From: Clostridia bacterium | Lineage (GTDB): Bacteria > Bacillota > Clostridia > Christensenellales > Borkfalkiaceae | Direction of reading: 5' to 3' | Length of the DNA stretch: 27,895 nucleotides | NCBI GenBank assembly: GCA_900770945.1 | Contig: CAAGME010000016.1 | Location: 1 to 27,895, forward strand | Shown: positions 1 to 7,141 of the stretch, piece by piece | How the letters are laid out: each line of letters begins with the position of its first letter | Numbering within the stretch: the stretch's first letter is position 1 | Translations under genes and position numbers: made by a program | The notes under the pieces: generated by a model | Told to the model about the DNA's origin: nothing | Databases searched by the model: none | Seen by the model: only the letters and a program-made list of their open reading frames with translations

Positions 1-68
1 AGCAGCAGCCTGAAAAATCATTGCGGTTGGCGGTCAATTCACCGTGCGAATAGCACTGCAAGTAATAT

Positions 69-111
69 GCCCTTTTAGGGCTACCACAAACTACGCGTTG
101 AACGCGTAGTT
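69..111. other. Two adjacent hairpins, possible IS200/IS605-type end remnant
   Basis: Two perfect inverted repeats lie side by side: GCCCT-TTT-AGGGC (69-81) and AACTACGCGTT-G-AACGCGTAGTT (89-111, 11-bp arms). Closely spaced imperfect or perfect hairpins are typical of the subterminal ends of Y1-transposase elements, so this could be the end of an element lying mostly left of the window. No transposase is visible here, so the assignment is only an inference. A decayed REP-like sequence is an alternative. Confidence 0.25.
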
Positions 112-134
112 CTGATTGCATAAAAAACAAGAAA

Positions 135-197
135 AATGGTTCTATAATAAAAGTTGAGGGCTTCTTTCCGCACCCCAACTTTTATTATAGAATCATT
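135..197 (-). terminator. Long AT-rich stem-loop, probable terminator of the lipoprotein gene
   Basis: A 17-bp perfect inverted repeat (140-156 with 176-192; arm TTCTATAATAAAAGTTG) extends outward by a few more pairs to 135-197 and encloses a 19-nt loop. Read on the minus strand it follows the stop of the 217-903 gene by 20 nt and is followed by T-rich sequence, so it probably ends that transcript. It is longer than a usual terminator and could also be the relic of a small palindromic element. Confidence 0.5.
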
Positions 198-216
198 AAT
201 TTTACCTTAGCTTGTT

Positions 217-903
217 TCACGAGTCCGCCTCTTTATATTTTTTTATTTTTTCGTAAAGCTTTGTCAGGTTATTCGCCACTGTTTCTATATCCATTTTGTC
301 ATCTATATAATTCGTGTATTCGCCATAAAGATTAAAAGGCACATATGACATACTCTGGCTATTAAGAAAAGTACAAATTTTATTTAAGTCGGTTCTACCG
401 TTTGTGCATAATATTATATCAAAAAATTTAAAAAAGACAACAGAAGTTAAACAAGGAAACTGCACCTTATCGTTTTGTGGATATAAGTACAGCTCATTAT
501 CATTGGTTGCGCAAAAATAAACAAAGATTGTATCACTTTGTGAAAATAACTCTATAACTGAATCTACATCCAAATAGGAGTCTTCCGTTTTGTTAAGACA
601 AACAGGAATATTCACAACCGTGCCTTTAGTCAACTTGCAATAATAATCGTCCGCAACAATACCTTCAAGTACAACATATCTTTTATTCGACTTATCCAAG
701 TCGCAATAAATTGCATCACGCACAGAGGTAATGTCTATATTTGCGAATGAATAATTACCGGATCCATATAAGTCATAAATATTTTGCGTTTTATTATTCC
801 CGGGTTTTATAGGATCATTGTTACATGCTGAAAACGAAAGCATGAACACCAGAGCAATAAGTAAGCACTCTAAACAGCTAATAAATTTTGTAATACTTTT
901 CAT
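217..903 (-). CDS. Small secreted lipoprotein of unknown function
   Basis: A protein of 228 residues beginning with a basic tip, a hydrophobic stretch (about residues 12-26) and the lipobox SFSAC, with C27 as the predicted lipidated cysteine followed by the acidic, Asn-rich sequence NNDP. It should therefore be anchored on the outer face of the membrane. The rest of the protein resembles no family I can name. The start ATG at 903 is preceded by AGGGGAG at good spacing. The coding sequence is more AT-rich than the rest of the window, which together with the mobile-looking surroundings suggests acquired DNA. It lies downstream of a strong promoter and leader-peptide attenuator (977-1295), so its expression may depend on antitermination there. 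Confidence 0.75.
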   Translation of the reverse strand: MKSITKFISCLECLLIALVFMLSFSACNNDPIKPGNNKTQNIYDLYGSGNYSFANIDITSVRDAIYCDLDKSNKRYVVLEGIVADDYYCKLTKGTVVNIPVCLNKTEDSYLDVDSVIELFSQSDTIFVYFCATNDNELYLYPQNDKVQFPCLTSVVFFKFFDIILCTNGRTDLNKICTFLNSQSMSYVPFNLYGEYTNYIDDKMDIETVANNLTKLYEKIKKYKEADS

Positions 904-976
904 ATTTGACTCCCCTTACACATAACAGAAAAAATTTTTCTTAAGAACCTCCAAAACTACTTTTGAGTTATATAAA

Positions 977-1014
977 AAGCGCAAAGAAAACCTTAACGTT
1001 AACTCTTTGCGCTT
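977..1014 (-). terminator. Attenuator hairpin directly behind a leader peptide
   Basis: An 11-bp perfect stem (AAGCGCAAAGA at 977-987 with TCTTTGCGCTT at 1004-1014) is followed on the minus strand by a short T-run (TTTTTATA). The first stem arm starts inside the stop codon of the MYRLVF leader peptide. A ribosome stalled near the end of the peptide would cover that arm and prevent the terminator from folding. Confidence 0.65.
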
Positions 1015-1033
1015 AAAAAACTAATCTGTACAT
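1013..1033 (-). CDS. Leader peptide MYRLVF (attenuator ORF)
   Basis: A six-codon ORF reads MYRLVF and then TAA. It has a near-perfect Shine-Dalgarno sequence (GGAGGT) 8 nt upstream of its ATG, far better than chance. Its stop codon overlaps the first arm of the terminator stem at 977-1014. This is the geometry of ribosome-stalling attenuators upstream of ribosome-targeting antibiotic resistance genes; the msr(D) leader peptide, MYLIFM, is similar in length and character. A second possible mini-ORF lies upstream in the same leader: TTG at 1074 reads MELIKLF to a TAA at 1051-1053, behind GAGGAG. Confidence 0.6.
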   Translation of the reverse strand: MYRLVF

Positions 1034-1260
1034 TGGCGGATACCTCCGTTAGAATATTTAAAACAATTTTATTAGTTCCAAACTAATCTCCTCTAAATAT
1101 AGCACCTTTATAATTTATAATATCGGAAGTTTTGTCTGGGTGCTTGCACACAAGCAAAACTGATGTTGTTTCAAATGAGAAGAGCAAAAATGCAAGTTTT
1201 TGCAAAAATCCGTATGGATTTTCAAGTTTTTGACGTCAAGCAAAAACTTGACTTCTTATA
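1034..1260 (-). promoter_or_regulatory. Structured mRNA leader with serial hairpins
   Basis: The transcript between the promoter and the leader peptide contains three clear stem-loops. They are TCAAGTTTTTG with CAAAAACTTGA (1222-1232 with 1241-1251), AAAATCC-GTAT-GGATTTT (1205-1222, which shares bases with the first) and TGCTTG-CACA-CAAGCA (1141-1156). The first two are mutually exclusive at their edge, as expected of switching leader RNAs. The arrangement resembles the long hairpin-rich leaders of tet(M)-like and ABC-F resistance genes. This is inference from layout only. Confidence 0.5.
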
Positions 1261-1266
1261 GTTTAT

Positions 1267-1295
1267 ACTATACCATAGGTTAGATAAATTGTCAA
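1267..1295 (-). promoter_or_regulatory. Strong sigma-A promoter on the minus strand
   Basis: TTGACA (1290-1295, minus) and TATAGT (1267-1272) are separated by exactly 17 bp. Transcription should start near 1260 and run through the hairpin leader, the MYRLVF peptide and the attenuator toward the lipoprotein gene at 903. Confidence 0.75.
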
Positions 1296-1386
1296 TAGCA
1301 ATTGAAAAAATTTATTGAAGATTTACAATATGTTTGTTAAAAGTTGATAAGCCTATTGCCCGATAAAAGCAAAAACCCCGTAATTT

Positions 1387-1425
1387 ATAGGTTTGTCAAT
1401 GCGACAAGCCTATTTTTTATTTTTT
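1387..1425 (+). terminator. Strong rho-independent terminator, orphan
   Basis: An 11-bp stem with one G-U pair (1387-1397 with 1403-1413), a 5-nt loop and a long T-rich tail. It reads on the plus strand, yet I see no plus-strand gene between 904 and 1386. It may be left from a lost gene, or insulate the flanking region. Confidence 0.65.
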
Positions 1426-1498
1426 CAATGAGGTATCCACAATGACTGAAAGCCCGAACAACGCGAGGTGGACGATATGATTGATAAAAACGTTTTAA

Positions 1499-1999
1499 AG
1501 AAAGCCGAAAAGGGCGACGGTCGGCGCGGCGAGAACTTTTAACTACGGAACGGACACTTCCGCGGTAAGGCTCCGCGCAAACAAAAACACAGGCGCGTAT
1601 ATACAAGTAAGCTACACGTTTGCTAACGACGTTGACCTTATGAAAGCGGGCTTCATGTTCTACGGTCTTGCGAGCCGTTTTGCTACCGTTATCAAAATTT
1701 CCACCGACGGCGAAAACTTCACGAACCTCTTCAAAATCGATTCGTCAAGCACTAAGTATATACTTGCCGACTGGAGAGAAAAAGCCGATAATATCGTAAA
1801 CGCAGGAAAGACGGACGGCAACATGTACGCAATGTGTTACGATATTTCTTCTTACGTCGCTACTTCCAAGACCGTTTATATAAGATTCTGCTACGAAGCT
1901 ATCCCCGACGGCGTTACCGCGACGGATACGGAAGGCGCGGACATCTTCGGCGGCGTAACGTTCTACTCCAAGCTCGACTTGTCAAAAGTCAAAGCGTAA
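1499..1999 (+). pseudogene. C-terminal remnant of a secreted protein
   Basis: An open frame runs from just after a stop at 1496 to the TAA at 1997-1999. The first ATG in it is at 1640 and has no ribosome binding site. The codons upstream of that ATG already encode plausible protein sequence (NYGTDTSAVRLRANKNTGAY), so the original product began further upstream and the 5' part is missing. The visible 119 residues after 1640 look like a beta-rich, extracellular carbohydrate-binding or surface domain, with Ser/Thr/Asp-rich loops and segments such as STDGENFTNLFKID. A short reading frame in another phase (1477-1542, MIDKNVLKKAEK...) behind AGGTGG overlaps the upstream edge, and an ATGA overlap at 1477-1480 joins it to a still shorter frame from 1442. 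The region looks like a junction of broken genes. Confidence 0.5.
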
Positions 2000-2103
2000 T
2001 TTACTTAAAAAACAAACTCAATATCTTCCTTTTAAAGCGGAGGCGGCGGTAAAAAAGTCGTTTCCGCTTTTTTGTGTCCATCTTTTCAAGTTCCTTAAAA
2101 AAC

Positions 2104-2219
2104 GTGATTTCGTGATAAACCACTCCTAAAAACACCATGATTTCGTGATAAAACTCTCTCAAATATGGCATGATTTCGTGAAAAACTGCCCTTGAAAGTG
2201 GCATGATTTCGTGATAAAC
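2104..2219. repeat. Four-copy array with exact 33-nt period
   Basis: The 11-mer TGATTTCGTGA occurs at 2105, 2138, 2171 and 2204, each exactly 33 nt after the last and usually followed by TAAA. The 22 nt between copies differ. The last copy ends 7 nt before the -35 box of the ATPase promoter (2222-2250). Three helical turns between copies would put all sites on nearly the same DNA face, so a cooperative regulator-binding array or iteron-like set is plausible. The minus-strand reading of this stretch gives 11-residue repeats with (F/Y)HEI(M/T), but no start signal precedes it. Confidence 0.7.
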
Positions 2220-2221
2220 GT

Positions 2222-2250
2222 TTGACTTTTCTGTTTTTATGTGGTAAACT
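2222..2250 (+). promoter_or_regulatory. Promoter of the DUF4143 ATPase gene
   Basis: TTGACT (2222-2227), a 17-bp spacer and TAAACT (2245-2250). Transcription would begin near 2257, immediately before the AAGGAG ribosome binding site (2258-2263), giving a very short leader. The 33-nt repeat array abuts the -35 box. Confidence 0.5.
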
Positions 2251-2272
2251 TACAATCAAGGAGAACGGCTAT

Positions 2273-3646
2273 ATGAAAGAAAACGTTGTTTTAAAAAGAA
2301 AAATTTACGACAAGTTAAAAGAGTGGAAAGAAAAACATGCGCCCGATTACGTGCTTTTTTTGAAAGGCGCGCGGCGTGTAGGGAAAACCACGATTGCGGA
2401 AGATTTCGGCGAAAAAGAGTATAAATCGTTCGTGACGATAAACTTTCAACGCGCTAACGACTCGGTGAAAGATTTGTTTGTAAACGGGCTTATGGATTTG
2501 GACTATTTTTTCAACGTAATTCAAATGCAATACAAAAAAAAGCTTTACCCGCGCGAATCGTTGATTATCTTAGACGAAATACAATTGTTCCCTAAGGCAA
2601 GGCAGGCTTTGAAAACTCTGCTTGAGGATAAGCGATTCGATTATATAGAAACAGGTTCGCTTGCGGGGATAACAAAGAAGAGCCAAAGCGCGGAAATTCT
2701 TATTCCGTCGGAAGAGTATAGTGTTGAAATGTACCCGCTTGATTTCGAAGAGTTTTTATGGGCGAACGGCGATACTTTCACAATGGATATTATACGCGAA
2801 CACTATCAAAAAGTTAAACCTTTCGGCGCGAAATTGAATAAGGAAATTTTGAGGAGATTTCGCGAGTATATGTGCGTGGGCGGAATGCCGCAAGCCGTCG
2901 TCGCTTTTGCAAAGACCAAAGATTACGAAAGAGTCGATTTTGCTAAGCGCGAAATATTAGAGTTATACCGCAACGATATAAAGGAACAAGAAGAAGAAAA
3001 AAGCGAATACGTCGGGAACATTTTAGATAATATCCCGTCCGAACTTGCTCGGCATGATTCCGTTGCAAAAACTAACGAATTTCGCCTTACGCATATAAAC
3101 AAAAACGCAAGGCTAAGGGAATATAAAGGACCGTTGCGTTGGCTCGACGAAGCTATGATAGTCAACGTAGCTCGAAACACAACGGACCCGAGCCCCGCTT
3201 TAACTTTAAACCTTGACGACGAAAGGTTTAAGTGTTATATGATGGATACGGGCTTGCTGATAAATTTAAGTTTCGGCGACGGTAATTTTATCGATAACGA
3301 TTTTTACGGAGCAATTTTGACGGACAGACTGCATATTAACGAGGGAATGTTCGTTGAAAACGTAGTGGCGCAATGTTTGAGAACAAACGGGCATAAAATC
3401 GTTTTCTATGTCGAATATAACGAGCGTGGCGAACTTCAAACGGAAATAGATTTTATAATAAGGAAAGACCGAAAAATTATACCGATAGAGGCTAAATCCG
3501 GTAAGGAATACACAGTGAAGTCGCTTGAAAAATTCAAAAAGAAGTTTTCTAATAAAGTCGGACTGCAATACGTTCTGCATGAAGGCGATATAAAAAGGGA
3601 AAACGAGATAGTTTATTTCCCATATTATATTGCTTCGATTTTGTAA
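2273..3646 (+). CDS. AAA-family ATPase with DUF4143 C-terminal domain
   Basis: A protein of 457 residues. Walker A is GARRVGKT (32-39) and Walker B is LIILDEIQ (97-104). The typical AAA_14 segment VEMYPLDFEEFLW (151-163) follows. The C-terminal DUF4143 region contains D393 and E406-A-K408, a spacing like the PD-(D/E)xK nuclease-like fold seen in this family. These stand-alone ATPases are abundant and multi-copy in anaerobes, and their cellular role is not established. I chose ATG 2273 over the in-frame TTG at 2222 because AAGGAG lies 9 nt upstream of it, whereas the TTG is part of the -35 box. The gene is a single transcription unit with its own terminator. The repeat array in front of it is the unusual feature. 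Confidence 0.88.
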   Translation: MKENVVLKRKIYDKLKEWKEKHAPDYVLFLKGARRVGKTTIAEDFGEKEYKSFVTINFQRANDSVKDLFVNGLMDLDYFFNVIQMQYKKKLYPRESLIILDEIQLFPKARQALKTLLEDKRFDYIETGSLAGITKKSQSAEILIPSEEYSVEMYPLDFEEFLWANGDTFTMDIIREHYQKVKPFGAKLNKEILRRFREYMCVGGMPQAVVAFAKTKDYERVDFAKREILELYRNDIKEQEEEKSEYVGNILDNIPSELARHDSVAKTNEFRLTHINKNARLREYKGPLRWLDEAMIVNVARNTTDPSPALTLNLDDERFKCYMMDTGLLINLSFGDGNFIDNDFYGAILTDRLHINEGMFVENVVAQCLRTNGHKIVFYVEYNERGELQTEIDFIIRKDRKIIPIEAKSGKEYTVKSLEKFKKKFSNKVGLQYVLHEGDIKRENEIVYFPYYIASIL

Positions 3647-3670
3647 ATTCAAGAAAATTTTATAACGGAG

Positions 3671-3702
3671 AAGTCGCGCAACTAAAGAAACGCGGCTTTT
3701 TT
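3671..3702 (+). terminator. Terminator of the ATPase gene
   Basis: AGTCGCG (3672-3678) pairs with CGCGGCT (3691-3697, one G-U) and is followed by TTTTTT. It lies 25 nt after the ATPase stop codon. Confidence 0.7.
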
Positions 3703-3839
3703 ACTGCAAAAATCTCTTTTTTTCTGTCGCCAAAAGGAACAAAAAAATTATTGTACGCACACGGCGGACAAAACAGGGCTTTTTGTCTTTATAAAACAAA
3801 AAAATTTGTGAAAACAAGGAAAAATTTTTCAAAACCCCC

Positions 3840-3868
3840 TTGAAAAATAAGGCGTTATCCTGTATAAT
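3840..3868 (+). promoter_or_regulatory. Promoter of the EF-G-like/1-PFK operon
   Basis: TTGAAA (3840-3845), a 17-bp spacer and a perfect TATAAT (3863-3868), 82 nt upstream of the start codon. The leader contains a small CGGC-AAAA-GCCG hairpin (3909-3920). The rest of the 3703-3839 gap is AT-rich and shows nothing further. Confidence 0.75.
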
Positions 3869-3950
3869 TATAGCAATGAGGTTTGCGAGGGAAAACCTTG
3901 CGTTCTATCGGCAAAAGCCGAAAATAAATTGACAGGTAGGGAAAACGATT

Positions 3951-5996
3951 ATGGACTACACAACCAAAAACATCAGAAACATCGCGCTTATCGGACACGC
4001 CGGCGAAGGCAAAACGACCTTAGCCGAGGCTATGCTCTTCAACATGAACGCCCTTGACAGACAGGGCAGAGTGGAAGACGGAAATACTTTTTCCGACTTT
4101 GACCCGGAGGAAATCGCAAGAAAAACTTCGATAAGTCTTTCGGTCGGGTACGGCGAGTACAACGGCATAAAGATAAACGTTATCGATGTTCCCGGTTTTT
4201 TTGACTTTGAAGGCGAAATGATAGAGGCGTTGTCCGTTGCGGACGGTGCGGTTATAGTTACGGGGGCGAACGGTACGGTGCCTGTCGGTGCGGAACTTTG
4301 CCTCGATTACTGCATAAAAAACAGTATACCGACAATGATTTTTATAAACGGCATCGACAAAGAAAACGCCGATTACGTCGCAACGGTGGAAGCTTTCCGC
4401 GCTCGTTACGGCAAAAAAATCGCAACGATGCATGCTCCCATTATACGCGAAGGAAAAATGCAGGGATACGTTTCGGTTATCTCCGAAAAAGCGTATGAAT
4501 TTAAAAAAGGCGGACGGCTCGAAGTAAAAGTGCCGCCCGAAATGAAAGACGAGATAGAAACGCTCAAAGCCGGGCTTACCGAAGCGGCGGCGGAAACGAG
4601 CGAGGAATATATAGAAAAATTTCTCGACACGGGCTGGCTTTCCAACGATGAAATCATAACGGGCTTGAAGCAAGGTCTTGTTATGGGCGACACCATTCCC
4701 GTGGTCGGCGGCAGCGCGGCGCAAAATCTCGGCGTTATCAATCTTTTGAACGAGATAGTCGCCATAATGCCTTCGCCCGAAGAAGGTCGCGGCGCGCTCT
4801 ACAACGATTTGCCCGTCGGCGAAGACGAAACGGTTGTCCGCGTGTTCAAAACCATAGTGGACCCGTTTGTCGGCAGGCTTAACGTATTCAAAGTCATTCG
4901 CGGAAAAATTGCCCCGGGAATGACGCTTAAAAACACCACCAAAGGCGCAGAGGAAAAGATAAGCGCGCTTTACTTTATAAAAGGCAAAAAGCAGGACAAC
5001 GCGCAAGCGATAATCGCGGGCGACATAGGCGCGGTCGCGAAGCTGACGGTAACGGCTACGGGCGACACGCTCACTACCTCTTCCGACTTTGCTTTCCCGC
5101 CGCTTAATCTGCCTGCCGCGGTTTATTCCATGGCTGTTTACGCCGCTAAAAAGGGCGACGAAGACAAGGTCTTTTCGGGACTTAAAAAGCTGAAAGACGA
5201 AGATATTTCGTTCGAAGTCAAAAAGAATGCCGAAACGGGCGAAATGCTTCTTTCCGGATTAGGCGACACGCAGCTTGCGATAATCTGCAAAAAATTAAAG
5301 ACTAAATTCGGCTCGGAAGCAACGCTTAAAGAACCGAGAATCGCTTACCGCGAAACGGTCAGAAAAACCGCCGAAGCGGAAGGAAAACACAAAAAGCAAT
5401 CGGGGGGCGCGGGGCAGTTCGGCGATTGCTGGGTAAGGTTCGAGCCGGGCGCGGAAGACGGGGTTTACGAGTTTGTAGACGCGGTCGTCGGCGGCGCGGT
5501 TCCCAAACAGTTTATCCCCGCGGTAGACAAAGGCTTGCGCGAAGCCGTTAAAGAGGGCGTGCTTGCGGGATACCCGATGGTCAACCTTAAATGTACGCTT
5601 TTCGACGGCAAATATCACCCCGTGGATTCCAAGGAAATAGCTTTTATTACGGCGGCTAAGCTTGCGTATCAAGACGGCGTTGCCAAAGCTTCGCCTTGCA
5701 TTTTAGAGCCGATAATGAAGCTTGAAATAGTTATCCCGGATAGCTTTTTAGGCGACGTAATGGGGGACATGAACAAACGCCGCGGAAGAATTCTCGGCAC
5801 CGACCAGGCGGGAGATAAGTCGATAGTTACGGCGGAAGCCCCGCAAAGCGAACTCACAAAATACGCAATAGATTTGCGTTCGATGACGCAGGGAAGAGGC
5901 AAATTCACCACAGAATTCGTCCGTTACGAGGAAGTTCCGCCGCTTGCCGCAGACAAGATTATTGCCGAAGCAAAAAAGCTTAAGGCGGAAAGCTAA
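3951..5996 (+). CDS. Elongation factor G-like GTPase (EF-G paralogue)
   Basis: A 681-residue translational GTPase of EF-G domain order. The P-loop is GHAGEGKTT (15-23). The switch-I region is RKTSIS (57-62), not the RGITI of true EF-G. G3 is D79-V-P-G-F, where canonical EF-G has DTPGH, so the catalytic switch-II histidine is replaced by Phe. G4 is N132-G-I-D135 instead of NKxD. Domain IV begins at the recognisable KKQSGGAGQFGD, and the C-terminal SMTQGRGKFTTEF matches the EF-G domain V tail. These departures are typical of the divergent EF-G-like subfamily rather than of FusA or of TetM-type ribosomal protection proteins. Its job is not established; a stress- or ribosome-related role is inferred from fold only. 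It shares a transcript with the sugar kinase immediately downstream. Confidence 0.85.
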   Translation: MDYTTKNIRNIALIGHAGEGKTTLAEAMLFNMNALDRQGRVEDGNTFSDFDPEEIARKTSISLSVGYGEYNGIKINVIDVPGFFDFEGEMIEALSVADGAVIVTGANGTVPVGAELCLDYCIKNSIPTMIFINGIDKENADYVATVEAFRARYGKKIATMHAPIIREGKMQGYVSVISEKAYEFKKGGRLEVKVPPEMKDEIETLKAGLTEAAAETSEEYIEKFLDTGWLSNDEIITGLKQGLVMGDTIPVVGGSAAQNLGVINLLNEIVAIMPSPEEGRGALYNDLPVGEDETVVRVFKTIVDPFVGRLNVFKVIRGKIAPGMTLKNTTKGAEEKISALYFIKGKKQDNAQAIIAGDIGAVAKLTVTATGDTLTTSSDFAFPPLNLPAAVYSMAVYAAKKGDEDKVFSGLKKLKDEDISFEVKKNAETGEMLLSGLGDTQLAIICKKLKTKFGSEATLKEPRIAYRETVRKTAEAEGKHKKQSGGAGQFGDCWVRFEPGAEDGVYEFVDAVVGGAVPKQFIPAVDKGLREAVKEGVLAGYPMVNLKCTLFDGKYHPVDSKEIAFITAAKLAYQDGVAKASPCILEPIMKLEIVIPDSFLGDVMGDMNKRRGRILGTDQAGDKSIVTAEAPQSELTKYAIDLRSMTQGRGKFTTEFVRYEEVPPLAADKIIAEAKKLKAES

Positions 5997-6917
5997 ATGA
6001 TACTGACCGTATGTCCTAATCCTTGCGTGGATTGCACCATTGAAATCGAAGAATTCAAGATAGGCAGGCTCAACAGGCTCGACAACAAAATAGAAAATCT
6101 TGCGGGCAAGGCGTTGAACTCGGCTATCGGAATAACGCGGCTGGGTGCAAAGGCATTTGCAACCGGTTTTATGTTTGAAAAAGGCGGAAAGCAGTTCACT
6201 CGCTTTCTTTCGAGCGAGGGAATTGACAATCAATTCGTCTGGAACAAGGGCGGCGTGAGGGTAAACTACAAAATTATCGACGGTAAGTCGATGATGACGG
6301 AAATAAACGATAAAGGCGACAAGGTTTCGCCGCAAAAACAGGCAGAGCTTGTCGAACTCGTAAAAGAAAAAGCGGCTGAAAGCGATATCGTGATAATTTC
6401 CGGCTCGCTCCCTCGCGGCGTGAACGACGAATATTATTACGCGCTCGCGACTGCCGCCGGCAAGGCAAAGGTCGTTGTGGACGGCGAAAAGGGCAGGCTT
6501 GCCGCCGCGCTCAAAGCGGGCGTATATATGGCTAAGCCTAACCTTGACGAGCTTGAAGATTTTACGGGCAAAAAGTATAAAACTTATGAAGAAATGGTCG
6601 AAGGCTGTCGCAAAATAATAGACGGCGGCGCGGAAAACGTTATGCTCTCTCTCGGCAGACGCGGCGCGATTTTCACCGACGGAAAAACAAGCTATTTTTG
6701 CAAAAGCGAAAACGTTGCCGTTAATTCCACGGTCGGCGCGGGAGATAGCATGGTTGCGGCGGCGTGCGTAGCTACGCTCGAAGGCGCGGATAAGCCGGAA
6801 ATTTTGCGCCGCGCGGTCGCCGCCGGCACGGCTTCGATAACAATGCCCGGCACTAATCTTTTCACAAAAGAAAAATACTTGGAGATTCTCGAAAATCTTC
6901 AAGTAGCAAAACTGTAA
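5997..6917 (+). CDS. fruK: 1-phosphofructokinase (PfkB family)
   Basis: A 306-residue PfkB-family kinase that would phosphorylate fructose 1-phosphate to fructose 1,6-bisphosphate in the cytoplasm. The N-terminal PNPCVD (8-13) and GKALNSA (37-43) are the substrate-side signatures of the 1-PFK/LacC branch. VGAGDSMVAA (246-255) is the PfkB signature, with D250 as catalytic base. The closely related tagatose-6-phosphate kinase (LacC) cannot be excluded from sequence alone. Its ATG follows the EF-G-like stop codon with no gap (TAAATG), so translation is probably coupled, with AAGGCGG upstream inside the preceding gene. No fructose PTS or DeoR-type regulator is adjacent, which is unusual for a classical fru operon. 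Confidence 0.85.
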   Translation: MILTVCPNPCVDCTIEIEEFKIGRLNRLDNKIENLAGKALNSAIGITRLGAKAFATGFMFEKGGKQFTRFLSSEGIDNQFVWNKGGVRVNYKIIDGKSMMTEINDKGDKVSPQKQAELVELVKEKAAESDIVIISGSLPRGVNDEYYYALATAAGKAKVVVDGEKGRLAAALKAGVYMAKPNLDELEDFTGKKYKTYEEMVEGCRKIIDGGAENVMLSLGRRGAIFTDGKTSYFCKSENVAVNSTVGAGDSMVAAACVATLEGADKPEILRRAVAAGTASITMPGTNLFTKEKYLEILENLQVAKL

Positions 6918-6957
6918 CAAAAACTTCCTTGCGCGTTTTGGCGCAAGGAAGTTTTTG
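6918..6957. terminator. Bidirectional terminator between convergent genes
   Basis: A perfect 17-bp stem (6918-6934 with 6941-6957), GC-rich near the loop and flanked by A-run and T-run, with a 6-nt loop. It can end both the plus-strand kinase operon and the minus-strand aminopeptidase transcript. Confidence 0.9.
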
Positions 6958-6986
6958 TAGTTGAAAGCTGAAAGGTATGTCACACA

Positions 6987-7066
6987 CCGACCTTCCCCCG
7001 ATTTTGAAAAAAATCTTTGTGGGGAAGGGGGACCGTCGTCGCGGCGACGGTGGATGAGGGGATATT
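6987..7066. repeat. Dispersed intergenic repeat, copy A
   Basis: About 80 nt that recur in inverted orientation at 11150-11230. The shared parts are the ACCGTCGTCG...CGACGGT hairpin (7032-7051), GGATGAGGGGATA and AAGGGGGACC. Between them the two copies carry different hairpin sequence at the same place: GATTTT...AAAATC here, CTCGGC-AAA-GCCGAG in copy B. No ORF is present. The remaining 7067-7141 is AT-rich with nothing evident. Confidence 0.75.
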
Positions 7067-7141
7067 GTGCGTATCCTTAATTTTCAACTTTCAATTTGTC
7101 GAGTTAATCGACTTATAGGTAGGCTTTTACTTTTTTTTGGC

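Noticed and set aside
2001..2204. Minus-strand ORF of 67 residues with repeated (F/Y)HEI(M/T)
   Set aside because: It is the reading of the 33-nt repeat array; no ribosome binding site precedes its ATG and its end is a low-complexity basic tail.
2104..2219. CRISPR array
   Set aside because: Repeats are only 11-16 nt with a 33-nt period and four copies, and no cas genes are present.
2222..2272. Upstream TTG start for the ATPase
   Set aside because: The TTG belongs to the -35 box TTGACT; ATG 2273 has the ribosome binding site.
4020..5006. Long minus-strand ORF opposite the EF-G-like gene
   Set aside because: It is a shadow produced by codon bias; its translation shows no domain and is rich in Arg, His and Phe. 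The same applies to 5748-6983, 13610-14656 and 15755-17026.
3951..5996. TetM-type tetracycline resistance protein
   Set aside because: The GTPase motifs (GHAGEGKTT, DVPGF, NGID) belong to the EF-G-like subfamily, not to ribosomal protection proteins, and the attenuator at 977-1295 is not linked to this gene.
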